Shown here piece after piece: positions 8,980-16,879 of a stretch of 64,000 bases of DNA. Position 1 is the stretch's first letter. Each line of letters begins with the position of its first letter. Source of the DNA: Sphingobacterium allocomposti (GTDB lineage: Bacteria; Bacteroidota; Bacteroidia; Sphingobacteriales; Sphingobacteriaceae); the NCBI RefSeq assembly GCF_008124885.1, contig NZ_VNHX01000004.1, positions 167,704 through 231,703 on the forward strand, in the 5' to 3' direction. A program made the position numbers and the translations under genes. The notes under the pieces are model-generated. The model searched no databases, was not told the origin of the DNA, and saw nothing but the letters and a program-made list of their open reading frames with translations.

Positions 8980-9016
8980 TTCAGACCATGCGCCGCCAAG
9001 TGGGGGCGTGGTCTGA
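8980..9016. terminator. Hairpin between convergent genes
   Basis: TTCAGACCATGC pairs with GCGTGGTCTGAA (one G-T pair) with a GC-rich inner part. It lies between two convergent genes and could end both transcripts, but neither side has a clear T-run. Confidence 0.55.
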
Positions 9017-9078
9017 ACCAAGTAGAGATAGCGGACACCTGCATACCGGTCGACCCGCCCGCCCGCCGGCGCCGCCGA

Positions 9079-10215
9079 TTAGTTCCGGTTGAAGGTGTAT
9101 CCCACCGTCCACTCGATAAAATCAGCCTTTCCTTTATGGGCTTTAATGGATATGCCGGCGTTGAGGTCTTTGTAAACATAATATCGGGCGCCTGCACGTA
9201 GAAAGATCCGTTCTATCTCGCCGTTAAAATATTGCTTATGAAGGTAGTAGCCTATATTTCCATTTAGCACGAGATTTCTGTTCAGGACGTGCACGAGATA
9301 AAAAGACGGTCCTCCGGAAAGCTTTGCGCTGAGCTTGCCTTTGTCTTCTCCGGCGATCTCATCATTGTTCCCCGACGACGAATAAAAGACGTCGAAGCCA
9401 CCGCCCATACGCCACTTGTGAGAAACATGTTTGCTGGCGTAGGCACTGACAGTTGTTTTGAAGAAGCGGCGGTCGCGGTCCCGCTCGAGCTGTTTCCAGC
9501 CTACACCATAGTTGATATGATATAAGATGTTGTCGGGATACGGGGTTACTTTCGTTTTGTCGGGCAAAACTGAACTGCCGTTAGGCTGGTAAGTTATCGA
9601 AGCGGTTACCGGTATAAGATTCACACCCTTGTTTGGCAGCTTTAACGCTCCATTAGAAAAATGATGGAAAGCCAGGCCTATTCCTGCCCGCCAATTGGGG
9701 TTAATCTTATATACCGACCGTATACCGAGATCAATGAACACATTATTCCTGGCGCCGATAACCAGGTTGAGCGGGTTGGTGTCTTCGTTGTACGGGTTAA
9801 AATTGCCCGATATGCCCAGGCCAATCCGGTAGTCAAACCCCCAGCGCCGATTGCTGAGGTTGCCGAAGGGCGACTGTACGAATCCATACACCGCGTAAGG
9901 ACTGCCGATAATGTCGGTATTGAATGTGCTTGCATAGAAACCGATGCCGTATACGGGATTGTTGTAGAGTGTGAAATACTGATCGTCGGAGTGTTGGATT
10001 TTCCAGCCGACTTTTAGATTCACGCCGTTGTAATAGGCGCTTTGGAAAGTTGTCCGTCTTATTTCTTTGGAAGCCAGAATACCGCCATTTTCCACTTCCA
10101 CCTCAATAATAAGCGGGTTTTTTGCCGGTCGATCATTTTTCAACGTATCCACCTGTGCCTGGAGCTGCGTCAGCATAAAGAAAATAAAAGAGAATATTAA
10201 CGTATTTTTTTTCAA
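9079..10215 (-). CDS. PagL-like lipid A deacylase / acyloxyacyl hydrolase family
   Basis: The 378-residue protein has a cleavable signal peptide (MKKNTLIFSF... ending in LQAQ, about 20 residues) and a beta-barrel-like composition with a terminal aromatic strand VGYTFNRN. Near residue 190 it carries HHFSNGAL, matching the His-x-Ser-Asn core of PagL-type outer-membrane 3-O-deacylases, which remove an acyl chain from lipid A. PagL itself is about 170 residues; here there is a long C-terminal barrel-like extension of about 160 residues, as in Bacteroidota members annotated as acyloxyacyl hydrolase. Substrate is inferred. Confidence 0.72.
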   Translation of the reverse strand: MKKNTLIFSFIFFMLTQLQAQVDTLKNDRPAKNPLIIEVEVENGGILASKEIRRTTFQSAYYNGVNLKVGWKIQHSDDQYFTLYNNPVYGIGFYASTFNTDIIGSPYAVYGFVQSPFGNLSNRRWGFDYRIGLGISGNFNPYNEDTNPLNLVIGARNNVFIDLGIRSVYKINPNWRAGIGLAFHHFSNGALKLPNKGVNLIPVTASITYQPNGSSVLPDKTKVTPYPDNILYHINYGVGWKQLERDRDRRFFKTTVSAYASKHVSHKWRMGGGFDVFYSSSGNNDEIAGEDKGKLSAKLSGGPSFYLVHVLNRNLVLNGNIGYYLHKQYFNGEIERIFLRAGARYYVYKDLNAGISIKAHKGKADFIEWTVGYTFNRN

Positions 10216-10296
10216 AGTTGCTATGGAATATGTATAATTTTGGCCGCAAAGTTATTAAATTTTGGGAAAGGGTGGAGGTATAACCCGATTATTAAG

Positions 10297-11208
10297 ATGG
10301 CCAATTTTATTATCATTGTTTTTTGCCTGCTCTCGGGGTATATTCTGCGGATTTCCAAGGTCGTTAAACCGGATGGTTTTAAGGCTATTAATTCCTGGAT
10401 AATTTATATAGGTTTGCCGGCTACCTCATTTTATTATCTTCCCGACTTAAAATGGGACCACACGTTGTCGCTCTGCGTCATATTGCCCTGCTTTATCTTA
10501 CTCGGGGCCATCGTTTTTATTAAAGGGGTCGGAAAGCTGCTGCAGTTGTCGAGGCGCACAACGTATACGCTGATGCTGGTCTCCGGCTTTAGCAATACCT
10601 CGTTTGTCGGATTTCCTTTAGTTGCGTCTTACTTTGGCGAAGAATATATTAAATGGGCTATTATCAGCGATCAGACAACCTTTTTTTTGCTGGCATCGGT
10701 AGGCACGGTAATCGCCCTACAGGGCTCCGGCGGGGCACGTTCATCTGTCCCTGTATCGTATATCCTGCGGCGGGTGCTTACATTCCCACCCTTTGTAGGG
10801 TCGGTGTTAGCCCTCTCGTTGTCCTCGGTAGTCGATTTTTCAGGTCTGCAGCCGCTGTTCGCACAGCTATCGGCGACGGTATCGCCGCTGGCACTCTTCT
10901 CCATCGGTATGCAGCTGTCGTTTAACTTTTACCGCTCAGAGGTTGCCGTGATGGCGTTGTCACTATTGTACAAACTTTGCCTCGGCCCCGGTACACTGAT
11001 TCTCGCCACCTATCTTCTCGGCTACAGCGGGCGGATAGCTCAAGTGGCAAATTTTGAGATGGCCATGCCAACGCTGGTGTCGACAAGCCTGCTTTTACAG
11101 GAGTTCCGCCTAAATGCCAAACTGGGAAATTCAGTCATAGGCATGAGCATTGTAGTAGGCTTATTTTCAACGTGGTTAGCTTATCAGCTTATTCACGTCC
11201 TTTTGTAA
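10297..11208 (+). CDS. AEC-family (auxin efflux carrier-like) transporter
   Basis: The 303-residue protein is almost wholly hydrophobic, with about ten transmembrane helices arranged as two halves. The INSWIIYIGLPATSFYYLP stretch in the first half and SGFSNTSFVGFPL near residue 110 match the AEC family, which exports or imports organic acids and other small anions. A TTG-started frame reaches back to 10240, but the ATG at 10297 begins exactly at the first membrane helix and is preferred. It is divergent from the PagL-like gene, leaving 81 bases for both promoters. Confidence 0.85.
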   Translation: MANFIIIVFCLLSGYILRISKVVKPDGFKAINSWIIYIGLPATSFYYLPDLKWDHTLSLCVILPCFILLGAIVFIKGVGKLLQLSRRTTYTLMLVSGFSNTSFVGFPLVASYFGEEYIKWAIISDQTTFFLLASVGTVIALQGSGGARSSVPVSYILRRVLTFPPFVGSVLALSLSSVVDFSGLQPLFAQLSATVSPLALFSIGMQLSFNFYRSEVAVMALSLLYKLCLGPGTLILATYLLGYSGRIAQVANFEMAMPTLVSTSLLLQEFRLNAKLGNSVIGMSIVVGLFSTWLAYQLIHVLL

Positions 11209-11290
11209 CTTGATTGTTGTAAAAGATGCTTAGTGTATTTTTTACAATATATTTTCTATATTTAGTACCGATTTATAAAAATCTAGATTG

Positions 11291-12274
11291 ATGACTACAA
11301 ACTTTGTAAAAAAAGGGGCCGTGGTTTTTTCATTGCTCGTAGCTAACCTTCTTTCCTCTGCACAGACCCGGCATGAGCGCTATGTTCAAAAGCTCGACGG
11401 GACCAATCTTGCATTTTCGATGGAAGCAATTCCAGGAGGTGAGTTCATGATGGGAAGTGATAAGGGACAGAAAGACGACGAAAAACCCGTACATAAGGTG
11501 AAACTGGATCCATTTTGGATGGGGACATACGAAGTTACGTGGGACATATATGAACCTTTCGTGTATAAAGATCTGGAAGTGACCCAGTCGGTCGACGGAA
11601 AGGTGGCGCCTGAGGTAGACGCCGTAACGCGTCCGACCAAGCCGTACCTCGATATGACCTTTGGTATGGGGAAGGAGGGGCATCCGGCATTGGCCATGAC
11701 GCATTATAATGCTATCCAGTTTTGCAAATGGCTGTACACCCGGACTGGGGTGTTTTATCGTCTTCCGACGGAAGCAGAATGGGAGTATGCCTGCCGTGCC
11801 GGTTCAACGACTGAATATTACTTTGGAGACGATGCCTCCCGCGTGGAAGAGTATGCGTGGTTTGCGGATAACAGCGGCGGCGAAACAGCGCCTGTTGGTA
11901 AGAAGAAACCCAATGCCTGGGGATTATACGACATGATGGGAAACGTAGCAGAATGGACCTTCGACCAGTATATCCCCGATTTTTATAAACAGTATTCGGG
12001 CAAGGTGGCCGACAATCCCGTAGCGGTCCCCACAACCTTGTATCCGCATAGCGTGCGTGGAGGATCCTTCGAAAGCAAAGCCGAAGACCTTCGTTCTGCG
12101 GCAAGAATGGCGTCAGATCCTTTTTGGAAGCAGCTAGATCCGCAGATACCCAAGTCGAACTGGTGGTTTCCAGAGGCGCCGTTTGTCGGACTGCGGCTCG
12201 TTAGGCCGTTAAACCCGCCGTCCCATGAAGAAATCATGGCGTATTATGACAAGGCACCCATAAAAGACTTCTGA
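11291..12274 (+). CDS. SUMF1/FGE-like secreted protein without the catalytic cysteine pair
   Basis: The 327-residue protein has a signal peptide (about 25 residues, ending SSAQ) and the sulfatase-modifying-factor fold: IPGGEFMMGSD, the MGTYEVTW motif, RLPTEAEWEYACRAGS, YDMMGNVAEWTFDQY and VRGGSF near the C terminus. Formylglycine-generating enzymes need two cysteines just after the RGGSW block. Here that region reads VRGGSFESKAEDLRSAARM and has no cysteine, so formylglycine formation is unlikely; a binding or structural role is more probable. It is the first gene of an eight-gene co-directional block. The preceding TTG at 11288 is an alternative start. Confidence 0.85.
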   Translation: MTTNFVKKGAVVFSLLVANLLSSAQTRHERYVQKLDGTNLAFSMEAIPGGEFMMGSDKGQKDDEKPVHKVKLDPFWMGTYEVTWDIYEPFVYKDLEVTQSVDGKVAPEVDAVTRPTKPYLDMTFGMGKEGHPALAMTHYNAIQFCKWLYTRTGVFYRLPTEAEWEYACRAGSTTEYYFGDDASRVEEYAWFADNSGGETAPVGKKKPNAWGLYDMMGNVAEWTFDQYIPDFYKQYSGKVADNPVAVPTTLYPHSVRGGSFESKAEDLRSAARMASDPFWKQLDPQIPKSNWWFPEAPFVGLRLVRPLNPPSHEEIMAYYDKAPIKDF

Positions 12275-12300
12275 TTGATAAATTATAATACCTAAAACTG

Positions 12301-13614
12301 ATGGATAATTTTAAAAGACGAGAATTTATTAAAGCGGGTTCTGCATTGGCAGGAGCTGCTGTATTGTCCAGCACGCCTGTATCAGGGGTGTTCGCCGCCG
12401 GAAGCGATGTCATTAAAATCGCTTTAATAGGCTGCGGTGGCCGTGGAACAGGGGCAGCTTTCGATGCTTTTGCTTCGGGGCAGAATATCAAGCTGGTGGC
12501 TATGGCCGATGCGTTCCAGGATAACTTGGAATCCACGTATAACACGCTGAAGGAGAAGTTCGGTGATAAGGTGGACGTTCCGGACAGCCGTAAATATGTT
12601 GGTTTTGAGGCATACAAGTCTGCTATAAAAGATGCAGATGTTGTCCTGTTGGCAACTCCTCCGGGATTTCGCCCTATTCATTTTGAAGAAGCGGTGAAGG
12701 CAGGTAAACACGTGTTTATGGAAAAACCGGTGGCGGTGGACATCCCTGGAGTACGGAAAGTTCTGGCGGCGGCAGAAGAAGCGAAAAGAAAGAAGCTGAA
12801 TGTTGTCGTCGGTTTACAGCGCCGTTATCAGACCAACTACCGCGAGGCCATCAAAAGGATACAGGATGGGGCGATAGGCGATATCGTCTCTGGTCAGGTG
12901 TATTGGAACAGCGGCGGCGTTTGGGTCCGCCCCCGCAAGCCGGAACAGACCGAGATGGAGTATCAAATGAGAAATTGGTATTATTTTAACTGGCTGTGCG
13001 GCGATCACATTGTCGAACAGCACGTTCATAATATTGATATAGCAAACTGGATAAAAGGAAAATATCCCGTTTCGATTCAGGGCACGGGAAGTAGGGCACA
13101 CCGTATCGGCAAAGAGTACGGCGAGATTTATGATAACTTCGCTGTCGAACTGACGTACGACGACGGCGCTGTGGTGTATAGCCAATGCCGCCATTTTGAG
13201 GGAATTTCAAACCGGGTTGATGAGACATTCCAGGGGACCAAAGGCCGTGTATATCTCTCGGCCGGCAATCAGGCGATCCTCTGGGATGCTAAAGGAAACG
13301 AGATCTACCGCCATGATCCTAAAGGGAATCCGAACGCGTACCAGCAAGAACACAAAGAACTGTTTGAAGCTATCGCCAAGAACGAGTACAAGTTTGATAA
13401 CGCGGAATATGGGGCCTATAGCACATTGACAGGAATTATCGGACGTATTGCGTGTTACACCGGAAAGGTGATAAAGTGGGACAAGGCGCTGACGTCGGAT
13501 GTCGATCTATCACCCGAAGTATATGCATGGGATGCAATGCCCAAAATCGTACCCGACCAAAATGGTGACTATATCGCCGCTATACCGGGAAAAAATACGG
13601 AATATTATATTTAA
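12301..13614 (+). CDS. Tat-exported Gfo/Idh/MocA-family oxidoreductase
   Basis: The 437 residues open with a Tat-type signal RREFIKAGSALAGAAVLSS. The NAD(P)-binding Rossmann fold follows (IALIGCGGRGTGA at about 41-53), then the family motif EKPVAVD near residue 141. Tat export of a folded protein with a tightly held nicotinamide cofactor is known for glucose-fructose oxidoreductase and would allow sugar chemistry in the periplasm. The gene is 26 bases behind the SUMF1-like gene and abuts apbE with no gap. The substrate is inferred to be a sugar or keto-sugar from context. Confidence 0.9.
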   Translation: MDNFKRREFIKAGSALAGAAVLSSTPVSGVFAAGSDVIKIALIGCGGRGTGAAFDAFASGQNIKLVAMADAFQDNLESTYNTLKEKFGDKVDVPDSRKYVGFEAYKSAIKDADVVLLATPPGFRPIHFEEAVKAGKHVFMEKPVAVDIPGVRKVLAAAEEAKRKKLNVVVGLQRRYQTNYREAIKRIQDGAIGDIVSGQVYWNSGGVWVRPRKPEQTEMEYQMRNWYYFNWLCGDHIVEQHVHNIDIANWIKGKYPVSIQGTGSRAHRIGKEYGEIYDNFAVELTYDDGAVVYSQCRHFEGISNRVDETFQGTKGRVYLSAGNQAILWDAKGNEIYRHDPKGNPNAYQQEHKELFEAIAKNEYKFDNAEYGAYSTLTGIIGRIACYTGKVIKWDKALTSDVDLSPEVYAWDAMPKIVPDQNGDYIAAIPGKNTEYYI

Positions 13615-14607
13615 GTGGTACTCCGCGGCGTTTATATTTTGTTGTTGTTGTCTTTAAACTGCTTTGCTTTTGCGCAATATCCCCGGTTTTTGATAGAGGG
13701 TGCTGCGCAGGGTACAAGCTATCAACTGCAGTATTACGCGCCGCGGGAGCTTATACGTAAGGCTGAAATCGACAGTGTCTTGCGTGTTATCGACCGCTCA
13801 ATGTCATTGTATGAACCGACGTCACTGATTTCTGCGTTTAATAACCCGGAGACCCTGTCGTGGTTCGAAATGGATGAGCATATGACGAACGTCGTCAAAC
13901 GTTCTTTTGAGGTGCATAAACGTTCGGGTGGGATGTTTGACATCACCGTGAAACCGCTGGTAAGCCTTTGGGGCTTCGGACCGAAACGTCCAAAGCAGAT
14001 GCCGGAAAGAGCGGATATCGATAGCGCGTTGCAGTTCGTGGGAATGGACAGGCTCGAATTAAGGAAAAGAAAACTCCGTAAGCGCGATGGCCGGATAAGT
14101 ATCGATCTCAATGGGATCGCGCAGGGATATTCGGTGGATGTGCTCGCTGGTTTTATGGAACGGAGAGGAATTGAAAACTATATCATTGAGCTCGGAGGAG
14201 AGATCAGAACCAGTGGGCATAAAGGTGGCGGAGAGCCGTTTAACGTTGCGATCGAGCGGCCTGAAGGCGTTGCTGCCTCGCCGTTCATCCTGGCGTTGCG
14301 CGATAAGGCTGTGACGACCTCAGGAAGTTACCGGAGGGCATTCGATTTTGAGGGAAAAAAGATCCATCACCATATCAATCCGTTTGACGGATATCCATTG
14401 CAGAACGATACAGCGAGTGTAACCGTAATAGCGGAGACTGCTATGGACGCCGACGCTTACGACAACGTCTTTATGGCGCTCACTCCTGAAGAAGGAATCC
14501 GCCTGGCAGACCGCTTAAAAGGGATAGAAGTATACATCATTCACAGAAAGGACGGAACGTTCAAGGAAGTTTTTTCTAAAGGATTCTTAAAATTCATTAA
14601 AAATTAA
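13615..14607 (+). CDS. apbE: FAD:protein FMN transferase
   Basis: ApbE attaches FMN covalently to a Thr or Ser of target flavoproteins in the cell envelope. The 330 residues start with a signal peptide (cleavage near FAFA-QYP) and contain the flavin-binding GTSYQ region, the DLNGIAQGYSVD motif near residue 165, the ELGGEIRTSG segment, KAVTTSGSYRR and the metal-binding MDADAYDNVFMAL. The start is GTG at 13615, directly after the TAA of the preceding gene, indicating tight translational coupling. No flavoprotein with an obvious ApbE target motif is encoded nearby. Confidence 0.92.
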   Translation: MVLRGVYILLLLSLNCFAFAQYPRFLIEGAAQGTSYQLQYYAPRELIRKAEIDSVLRVIDRSMSLYEPTSLISAFNNPETLSWFEMDEHMTNVVKRSFEVHKRSGGMFDITVKPLVSLWGFGPKRPKQMPERADIDSALQFVGMDRLELRKRKLRKRDGRISIDLNGIAQGYSVDVLAGFMERRGIENYIIELGGEIRTSGHKGGGEPFNVAIERPEGVAASPFILALRDKAVTTSGSYRRAFDFEGKKIHHHINPFDGYPLQNDTASVTVIAETAMDADAYDNVFMALTPEEGIRLADRLKGIEVYIIHRKDGTFKEVFSKGFLKFIKN

Positions 14608-14620
14608 CCAGTTTTGGTAT

Positions 14621-15532
14621 ATGAAGAGATCAGATTTTATCAAAAGCGGAGCTGCACTCGTCGGAGGGGCAGTTCTTTTAGGAAACGATACTATGGCAAA
14701 AGAAACATATCAACATAAAGATAACGTATTTAAGCTGGATTACGCTCCGCACCAGGGGATGTTTTCTGCCAGTGCCGGCAAAAACTTTGTCGACGAAATC
14801 AAGTACATGTACGACCTAGGATTCCGTAGCATTGAAGACAACGGAATGCCGGGCCGCTCCGTCGACGAACAGAATAAAATAGGTGAGACCCTTGCTAAAT
14901 TAGGCATGCGTATGGGCGTTTTCGTGGTTCCAAAAGGCGGAAACGGCGCCAACACATTAGCGGCCGGCAAACAGGAGCATGTGGATATATTTCTCAAGGG
15001 ATGCAGGGAGTCGGTGGAAGTCGCCAAACGCGTTAACGCGCGCTGGGTTACCGTGGTTCCCGGAGACTACCAGCGGAATCTGCCGCTGGGCGTGCAGACC
15101 GCTAACATTATAGAAGCGTTGAAACGCGGGGCAGAGATCTTTGAGCCACACGGTATTACGATGGTGCTTGAGCCACTGAGTGACACACCAGATCTTTTTT
15201 TACGGTATACCGACCAGACGTATGAAATCTGCAAAGCCGTCGGAAGCCCATCATGTAAGATATTGTATGATGCCTACCACCAGCAGAAAAACGAAGGAAA
15301 TCTAATCAACTTAATGAATATGTGCTGGAGCGAGATTGCCTATGTACAGGTGGGCGATAACCCCGGACGCAAGGAACCGACTACCGGAGAAATCAATTAT
15401 AAGAACGTGTTCAAGTGGTTGAAGGAAAAAGGATATACCGGCGTTGTCGGGATGGAGCATGGTATGTCTAAGGCTGGCGTGGAGGGTGAAAAGGCACTGG
15501 TGAATGCTTATCGGGAAGTGGATAATTTTTAA
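14621..15532 (+). CDS. TIM-barrel sugar isomerase/epimerase (hydroxypyruvate isomerase-like)
   Basis: The 303-residue protein has a Tat-like N terminus (KRSDFIKSGAALVGGAV), then a xylose-isomerase-like TIM barrel: MVLEPLSD with a metal-ligand Glu near 178, CKILYDAYHQQ with Asp and His ligands near 215, and VGMEHGMSK near 282. Members include hydroxypyruvate isomerase, tagatose epimerase and 3-keto-sugar enzymes. The signal suggests an envelope location with the Gfo/Idh and GMC proteins of the same block. It is 13 bases after apbE. The true substrate is unknown. Confidence 0.82.
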   Translation: MKRSDFIKSGAALVGGAVLLGNDTMAKETYQHKDNVFKLDYAPHQGMFSASAGKNFVDEIKYMYDLGFRSIEDNGMPGRSVDEQNKIGETLAKLGMRMGVFVVPKGGNGANTLAAGKQEHVDIFLKGCRESVEVAKRVNARWVTVVPGDYQRNLPLGVQTANIIEALKRGAEIFEPHGITMVLEPLSDTPDLFLRYTDQTYEICKAVGSPSCKILYDAYHQQKNEGNLINLMNMCWSEIAYVQVGDNPGRKEPTTGEINYKNVFKWLKEKGYTGVVGMEHGMSKAGVEGEKALVNAYREVDNF

Positions 15533-15533
15533 T

Positions 15534-15549
15534 GCTAAATTAATTTAGC
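15534..15549. repeat. Perfect 16-base palindrome in the block's only larger gap
   Basis: GCTAAATTAATTTAGC begins two bases after the stop of the isomerase gene. Its position eight bases before a -7-like box (15557-15564) suits an operator; alternatively it is a weak stem. Function is inferred. Confidence 0.45.
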
Positions 15550-15556
15550 CACAAAA

Positions 15557-15564
15557 TATTTTTG
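15557..15564 (+). promoter_or_regulatory. Possible internal promoter before the permease gene
   Basis: TATTTTTG matches the TAnnTTTG box and is 46 bases before the permease ATG. The -33 position falls in the palindrome, where no TTTG is present, so this would be a weak or regulated promoter. Confidence 0.4.
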
Positions 15565-15610
15565 TTATTTAAGGAGAAGTAATATATTTATACTATAAAC
15601 CTATCATCAG

Positions 15611-16852
15611 ATGTCAACGTCAATACGATTTAAACTTTCTTTTATGATGTTCCTCGAATTCTTCATTTGGGGAGCATGGTTCGTCACTTTGGGGACGTTT
15701 TTGATTCAGAACCTAAAGGCTTCGCAGTTCGAAATAGCCAACGTTTTCTCCACCCAATCGTTAGGGGCAATTATCGCGCCTTTTATTATCGGAATGATCG
15801 CCGATCGCTATTTTAATGCCGAGCGAATTTTGGGTATCCTGCATCTGATAGGAGCCTTTTTAATGTTTCAGATGTACAACTCGTCGGACGTGGCTGTTTT
15901 TTATCCTTACGTGTTAACGTATATGATTCTATACATGCCTACGCTGTCGTTGGTCAACTCGGTTTCGTTTAGACAGCTGACTAATCCGGAAAAGCAGTTT
16001 TCCAGTATCCGCGTGTTTGGCACGATCGGGTGGATAGTGGCAGGCCTAACGATCAGTACGCTAGGATGGGATTCCGCGGAAGGGGCAGCCGAAGGAGCCT
16101 TGAGAAACACCTTTTTAATGGCCTCCATAGCGTCGTTGGTACTGGGCTTATTTTCGTTTGTATTACCGAAAACACCTCCGGTAAAAGTTACTTCAGACGA
16201 GAAACCGTCTTTTGCCTCGGTCATCGGGTTGGATGCCATTACTTTGTTAAAAGATAGAAACTATCTGGTATTTTTTATTTCGTCTATACTGATCTGTATC
16301 CCGTTGGCATTCTACTATCAGAACGCTAATCCTTTCCTGGTGGAAATCGGACTGACGAATGCGACAGGAAAGATGGCCATCGGGCAGGTGTCGGAAGCTG
16401 TTTTCTTACTCTTGTTGCCGGTTCTGTTTGTGCGTTTCGGATTTAAAAAGACGATTATCATCGGTATGCTTGCCTGGGTTGTACGTTATTTACTGTTTGC
16501 TTATGGAAATGCTGGCGATTTATCGTTTATGTTGATTATCGGTATCGCATTGCACGGTATATGCTACGATTTTTTCTTCGTCTCCGGACAGATCTATACC
16601 GACAGCAAAGCGGGAGTCAAGTATAAAAGTGCCGCGCAGGGATTGATCACGTTGGCAACTTACGGCGTGGGTCAGTTGATAGGCTTTTGGGTAGCCGGTT
16701 TTATTGGCGAGAAATATCAGGGGCTGAAGGCGACAGATGTGTCGGCTTTTTGGCAGCAAACATGGATCGTGCCCGCGGGAATCGCCCTTGTGGTGATGAT
16801 CATTTTTATGATCCTGTTTAAAAATGAGAAAGTAGAGAACAAAACTATATAA
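15611..16852 (+). CDS. NHS-family (NupG-like) major facilitator permease
   Basis: The 413 residues form about twelve transmembrane helices. The N terminus with FLEFFIWGAWFVTLGTFL and the DRYFNAERIL loop match the nucleoside:proton symporter group of MFS carriers, which in Bacteroidota often stands in sugar catabolic clusters. It is placed directly before a GMC dehydrogenase gene, 27 bases away, so import of the oxidised sugar or glycoside into the cytoplasm is a fair inference. The substrate is not readable from sequence. Confidence 0.85.
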   Translation: MSTSIRFKLSFMMFLEFFIWGAWFVTLGTFLIQNLKASQFEIANVFSTQSLGAIIAPFIIGMIADRYFNAERILGILHLIGAFLMFQMYNSSDVAVFYPYVLTYMILYMPTLSLVNSVSFRQLTNPEKQFSSIRVFGTIGWIVAGLTISTLGWDSAEGAAEGALRNTFLMASIASLVLGLFSFVLPKTPPVKVTSDEKPSFASVIGLDAITLLKDRNYLVFFISSILICIPLAFYYQNANPFLVEIGLTNATGKMAIGQVSEAVFLLLLPVLFVRFGFKKTIIIGMLAWVVRYLLFAYGNAGDLSFMLIIGIALHGICYDFFFVSGQIYTDSKAGVKYKSAAQGLITLATYGVGQLIGFWVAGFIGEKYQGLKATDVSAFWQQTWIVPAGIALVVMIIFMILFKNEKVENKTI

Positions 16853-16879
16853 AATATAATCAAACTAAATTGAAGAGAT

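Noticed and set aside
11250..11270. TATATTTA before the SUMF1-like gene as promoter
   Set aside because: The final base differs from the TAnnTTTG consensus and no TTTG is found 17-19 bases upstream; I could not place the block promoter with confidence.
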